Source of the DNA: an uncultured Desulfatitalea sp.
Lineage (GTDB): Bacteria > Desulfobacterota > Desulfobacteria > Desulfobacterales > Desulfosarcinaceae
Assembly (NCBI GenBank): GCA_937868765.1
Contig: CALMNL010000007.1
Coordinates: forward strand, 1-64,000
Reading direction: 5' to 3'
DNA: 64,000 nt
In this document: in pieces, positions 62,044 through 64,000 of the stretch
Position numbering within the stretch: position 1 is the stretch's first letter
Layout of the letters: each line of letters begins with the position of its first letter
Program-made: the position numbers and the translations under genes
The notes under the pieces: model-generated
Told to the model about the DNA's origin: nothing
The model's input: the letters and a program-made list of their open reading frames with translations, nothing else
Database searches by the model: none

Positions 62044-62751
62044 ATGGGGAGGTCCAGCCATCTTTATGAATCGCCGGCCTTGAGGGCCGTCACCGGTCCC
62101 GCCATCCGTCCGGGCGGGTTGGCCCTGACCGAGCGGGCGCTGGCCCTCTGCCGCCTGCCCATGGATGCCCTGGTACTGGATGTGGGCTGCGGCAGCGGCG
62201 CCACCGTGGCCCACCTGCGTCACTGCCACGGATTGCGGGCCATCGGCCTGGACCTATCTCCGACGCTGTTGGCCGAAGGACGGCGGCTGGACGCTGCGCT
62301 GCCCCTCCTCCAGGCACGGGCCGAACGGCTGCCGTTGCGGGATGCCCGGCTGACCGCGATTTTCAGCGAATGCCTGCTGTCGCTGGTGGCCGATCCGGCT
62401 GCCGCCCTGGCCGACTGGCATCGCGTCCTGGCCGCCGACGGTTTTCTGGTGGTGTCGGATCTTTACGCCCGCGCCGGTCGATGGGCCCAGCAAGCTTGTG
62501 CTTCCGCGCCCGGGTGCCTGGCCGGGGCCGTGCCGCGGGACCTGCTTCTGGCGCGCATGCAGGCAGCCGGATTCGATGTGCTGCTCTGGGAAGATCATAC
62601 CCCCCTGCTCAAGCAGTTGGCCGCCCGCCTGGTGTGGGCGCACGGCTCCCTGGCCGCCTTCTGGCAGGCGGCCGGCGCGGGATGCGGTGGCGGAATCCCG
62701 GGCGGCGGGCGGCCGGGATATTACTTGATGGTGGCCCGGAAAACAGGCTGA
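62044..62751 (+). CDS. SAM-dependent methyltransferase of the Mop locus
   Basis: 235 residues, class I methyltransferase: motif I VLDVGCGSGATVAHLR, motif II AIGLDLSP, post-I region AERLPLRDARLTAIFSE, then LAADGFLVVSDLYA. It belongs, by position and pattern, to the methyltransferase set found in DVU_1556-like aldehyde oxidoreductase loci. The target is unknown, perhaps a cofactor or peptide matured by the radical SAM protein. AGGAG lies nine bases before the ATG. Confidence 0.75.
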   Translation: MGRSSHLYESPALRAVTGPAIRPGGLALTERALALCRLPMDALVLDVGCGSGATVAHLRHCHGLRAIGLDLSPTLLAEGRRLDAALPLLQARAERLPLRDARLTAIFSECLLSLVADPAAALADWHRVLAADGFLVVSDLYARAGRWAQQACASAPGCLAGAVPRDLLLARMQAAGFDVLLWEDHTPLLKQLAARLVWAHGSLAAFWQAAGAGCGGGIPGGGRPGYYLMVARKTG

Positions 62752-62804
62752 GGAGTGCTGACTTCCCATATCGACAGGTCAGGCTCCGGAAGAGGAAGCA
62801 GACC

Positions 62805-63239
62805 ATGGACGATCTCATGCTGCGCATGCTGCGCTGGGGACAACAAGGCTACAGCTGTGCCCAAATACTCCTGCTGCTGGCTTTGGAGGCGCGGGGGGAA
62901 TCCAATCCGGGGCTGGTGCGCGCCATGGCCGGGCTGGCGTATGGCTGCGGGGCCGGGCGGGCCGCTTGCGGCGCGCTGACCGGCGGCTGCTGCCTGCTGG
63001 CCTATCTGGCGGTGGAAGTGGACGCCGCCGACCGTCCCGTGGAGTGTTTGCCCAGCATGCTCCAGGAACTCTCCGACTGGTTCGAGGCACGCGCGGGGCA
63101 GGCCCACGGCGACATTACCTGCGAAGTGATCGTGGGCGAGAGCGGTCCGGCCGCATCCCGCCATATCTGCGGCGCCATCGTGGCCGAAACCTATGGCAAG
63201 GCCATGGAGATTCTAACGGCCAGCGGCGTGGCCCCATGA
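62805..63239 (+). CDS. C_GCAxxG_C_C family protein
   Basis: 144 residues. The name-giving pattern is visible: C18 in GYSCAQILLLLAL, GCGAGRAACGALTGGCC (C48, C55, C62, C63), with C106 and C122 later. These proteins are presumed redox or metal-binding and recur in anaerobe gene clusters; the copy near Mop oxidoreductases is a known subset (DVU_1555-like). Start at 62805 follows GGAAGAGGAAG; it overlaps the next gene by four bases (ATGA). Confidence 0.88.
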   Translation: MDDLMLRMLRWGQQGYSCAQILLLLALEARGESNPGLVRAMAGLAYGCGAGRAACGALTGGCCLLAYLAVEVDAADRPVECLPSMLQELSDWFEARAGQAHGDITCEVIVGESGPAASRHICGAIVAETYGKAMEILTASGVAP

Positions 63240-64000
63240 CGAAATTTGCCACCCAAAGCCTCTGTCCCGTCTGCCTGGCGCGCATTCCGGCCCATCGGGT
63301 CGTCCGCGGGGAGGATCTCTTCCTGAAGAAGCATTGCCGCGCCCACGGGTGGTTCCAGACGCCCATCTGGCGAGGGGCGCCGGCGATAGGGGCGTGGCAG
63401 CGGCCCAAGATTCCCACCCGGCCGGTCCTGGCCGGACATGCGGTGGAAAAGGGGTGCCCTTTCGACTGCGGACTGTGTCCGGAGCACCGGCAGCGGTCGT
63501 GCACGGTGATCCTGGAGGTGACCCGGCGGTGCGACCTTTGCTGCCCGGTGTGCTATGCCGGTTCCGGCCCCAGGGGCCGTGACCCCGCCGTGGAAGAGAT
63601 CGCCGGCTGGTTCGAAGGGCTGCGCCGCGCCGGCCGGGGGGCCAACATCCAGCTCTCCGGCGGCGAACCGACCCTGCGCGACGATTTGCCCGCGCTGGTG
63701 GCCCTGGGCCGCCAGGCCGGCTTCGGGTTCATCCAGATCAACACCAACGGCCTGCGCCTGGCCGCCGAACCCGACTATGCCGCGGCCCTGCGGTCGGCCG
63801 GGGCCGCCTCGATCTTTTTGCAGTTCGACGGCGTCACCGACACGGTCTATCGGAAGCTGCGCGGTCGGGCCCTGTGGGCTGTCAAACAGGCCGCCGTCGC
63901 TGCCTGCGCCCGGGCCGGCCTGGGGGTGGTGCTGGTGCCCACCCTGGTGCCGGGGGTCAATATCGATCAGGTGGGCCGCATTTTAGACCAGGCCGTGGCC
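63236..64000 (+). CDS. Radical SAM protein of the Mop locus, 3'-truncated by window edge
   Basis: 255 codons are visible from MTKFATQSLCPVCLARIP. The CxxxCxxC cluster is C99, C103, C106 in RRCDLCCPVCYAG, with LSGGEPTLRDDLPAL (GGE motif) and QINTNGLRLA. The N-terminal CPVC and KKHCRAHGWF pairs plus CPFDCGLCPEHRQRSC give extra Fe-S sites, as in Tes-like radical SAM proteins and the TrsS group I remember from this locus. Cys codons are used throughout, with no in-frame TGA. It overlaps the preceding gene and continues past the window. Confidence 0.87.
   Translation, partial: MTKFATQSLCPVCLARIPAHRVVRGEDLFLKKHCRAHGWFQTPIWRGAPAIGAWQRPKIPTRPVLAGHAVEKGCPFDCGLCPEHRQRSCTVILEVTRRCDLCCPVCYAGSGPRGRDPAVEEIAGWFEGLRRAGRGANIQLSGGEPTLRDDLPALVALGRQAGFGFIQINTNGLRLAAEPDYAAALRSAGAASIFLQFDGVTDTVYRKLRGRALWAVKQAAVAACARAGLGVVLVPTLVPGVNIDQVGRILDQAVA

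Noticed and set aside
63236-64000. Possible selenocysteine (TGA) codons in the radical SAM and Hdr-type proteins
   Set aside because: All expected Cys positions use TGC or TGT; no in-frame TGA with a following SECIS-like hairpin was seen in these genes.
1-64000. CRISPR arrays, insertion sequences or prophage genes
   Set aside because: No regularly spaced repeats, transposase, integrase or phage structural gene was found on either strand.

Overview
The window is GC-rich, densely coding bacterial DNA. It looks like a chromosome segment of an anaerobic Desulfobacterota member, probably a Desulfosarcina/Desulfobacteraceae-type sulfate reducer. The reasons are a tandem HdrA-type flavoprotein with MvhD-like and HdrD-like partners, ATP-driven HgdB/YjiM-type reductases, a 907-residue Mop-type aldehyde oxidoreductase with its accessory genes, an IorAB ferredoxin oxidoreductase, a DUF362-ferredoxin, PPDK, and many sensor kinases. 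This assignment is inferred from gene content; no rRNA or tRNA gene is visible.

Layout. 1-8.5 kb: a Gly-zipper lipoprotein (cut by the left edge), enoyl-CoA hydratase, dodecin, a membrane protein, a thioesterase with a small S4 protein, murJ, a DUF362-ferredoxin with a CoA-disulfide-reductase/rhodanese flavoprotein, and a DUF6116-like protein. 8.9-24 kb: an ArgA-like acetyltransferase, a hybrid kinase, a B12-binding protein, HU, the ydbH-ynbE-ydbL envelope operon, pheA, a GAF-PAS kinase, and ppdK. 24-34 kb: a DUF2845 gene broken by an in-frame TAG, a cNMP-binding/methyltransferase fusion overlapping a hybrid kinase tail to tail, a TraB/GumN-like protein, two small ORFs, a B12-radical SAM protein, and a two-component pair.

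34.3-44.2 kb is the most interesting block: HdrD-like, two MvhD-like, tandem-HdrA, RelE-like and HesB-like genes, then YjiM-like reductase, ASKHA activase, a second YjiM-like reductase and a small CPFCG protein. I read it as a possible module that makes very low-potential electrons and feeds a pair of double-cubane reductases; the substrate is unknown. 44.4-54 kb: pyruvoyl arginine decarboxylase, a rhombosortase-like protease beside a VIT-VWA protein with a GlyGly-CTERM-like tail, a QueG-like Fe-S protein, a MarR regulator with tandem palindromes facing a haloalkane-dehalogenase-like gene, iorAB, and a secreted propeller protein.

54-64 kb is a molybdenum locus: a ModE-like regulator, three 10-bp repeats and a good promoter, a hypothetical gene, a MoeA-like protein, a structured leader, the Mop-type oxidoreductase, then a fused flavin/Fe-S protein, a methyltransferase, a C_GCAxxG_C_C protein and a radical SAM protein cut by the right edge. 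It resembles the DVU_1551-1559 locus of Desulfovibrio as I remember it. No transposase, phage gene, CRISPR array or replication origin was seen.
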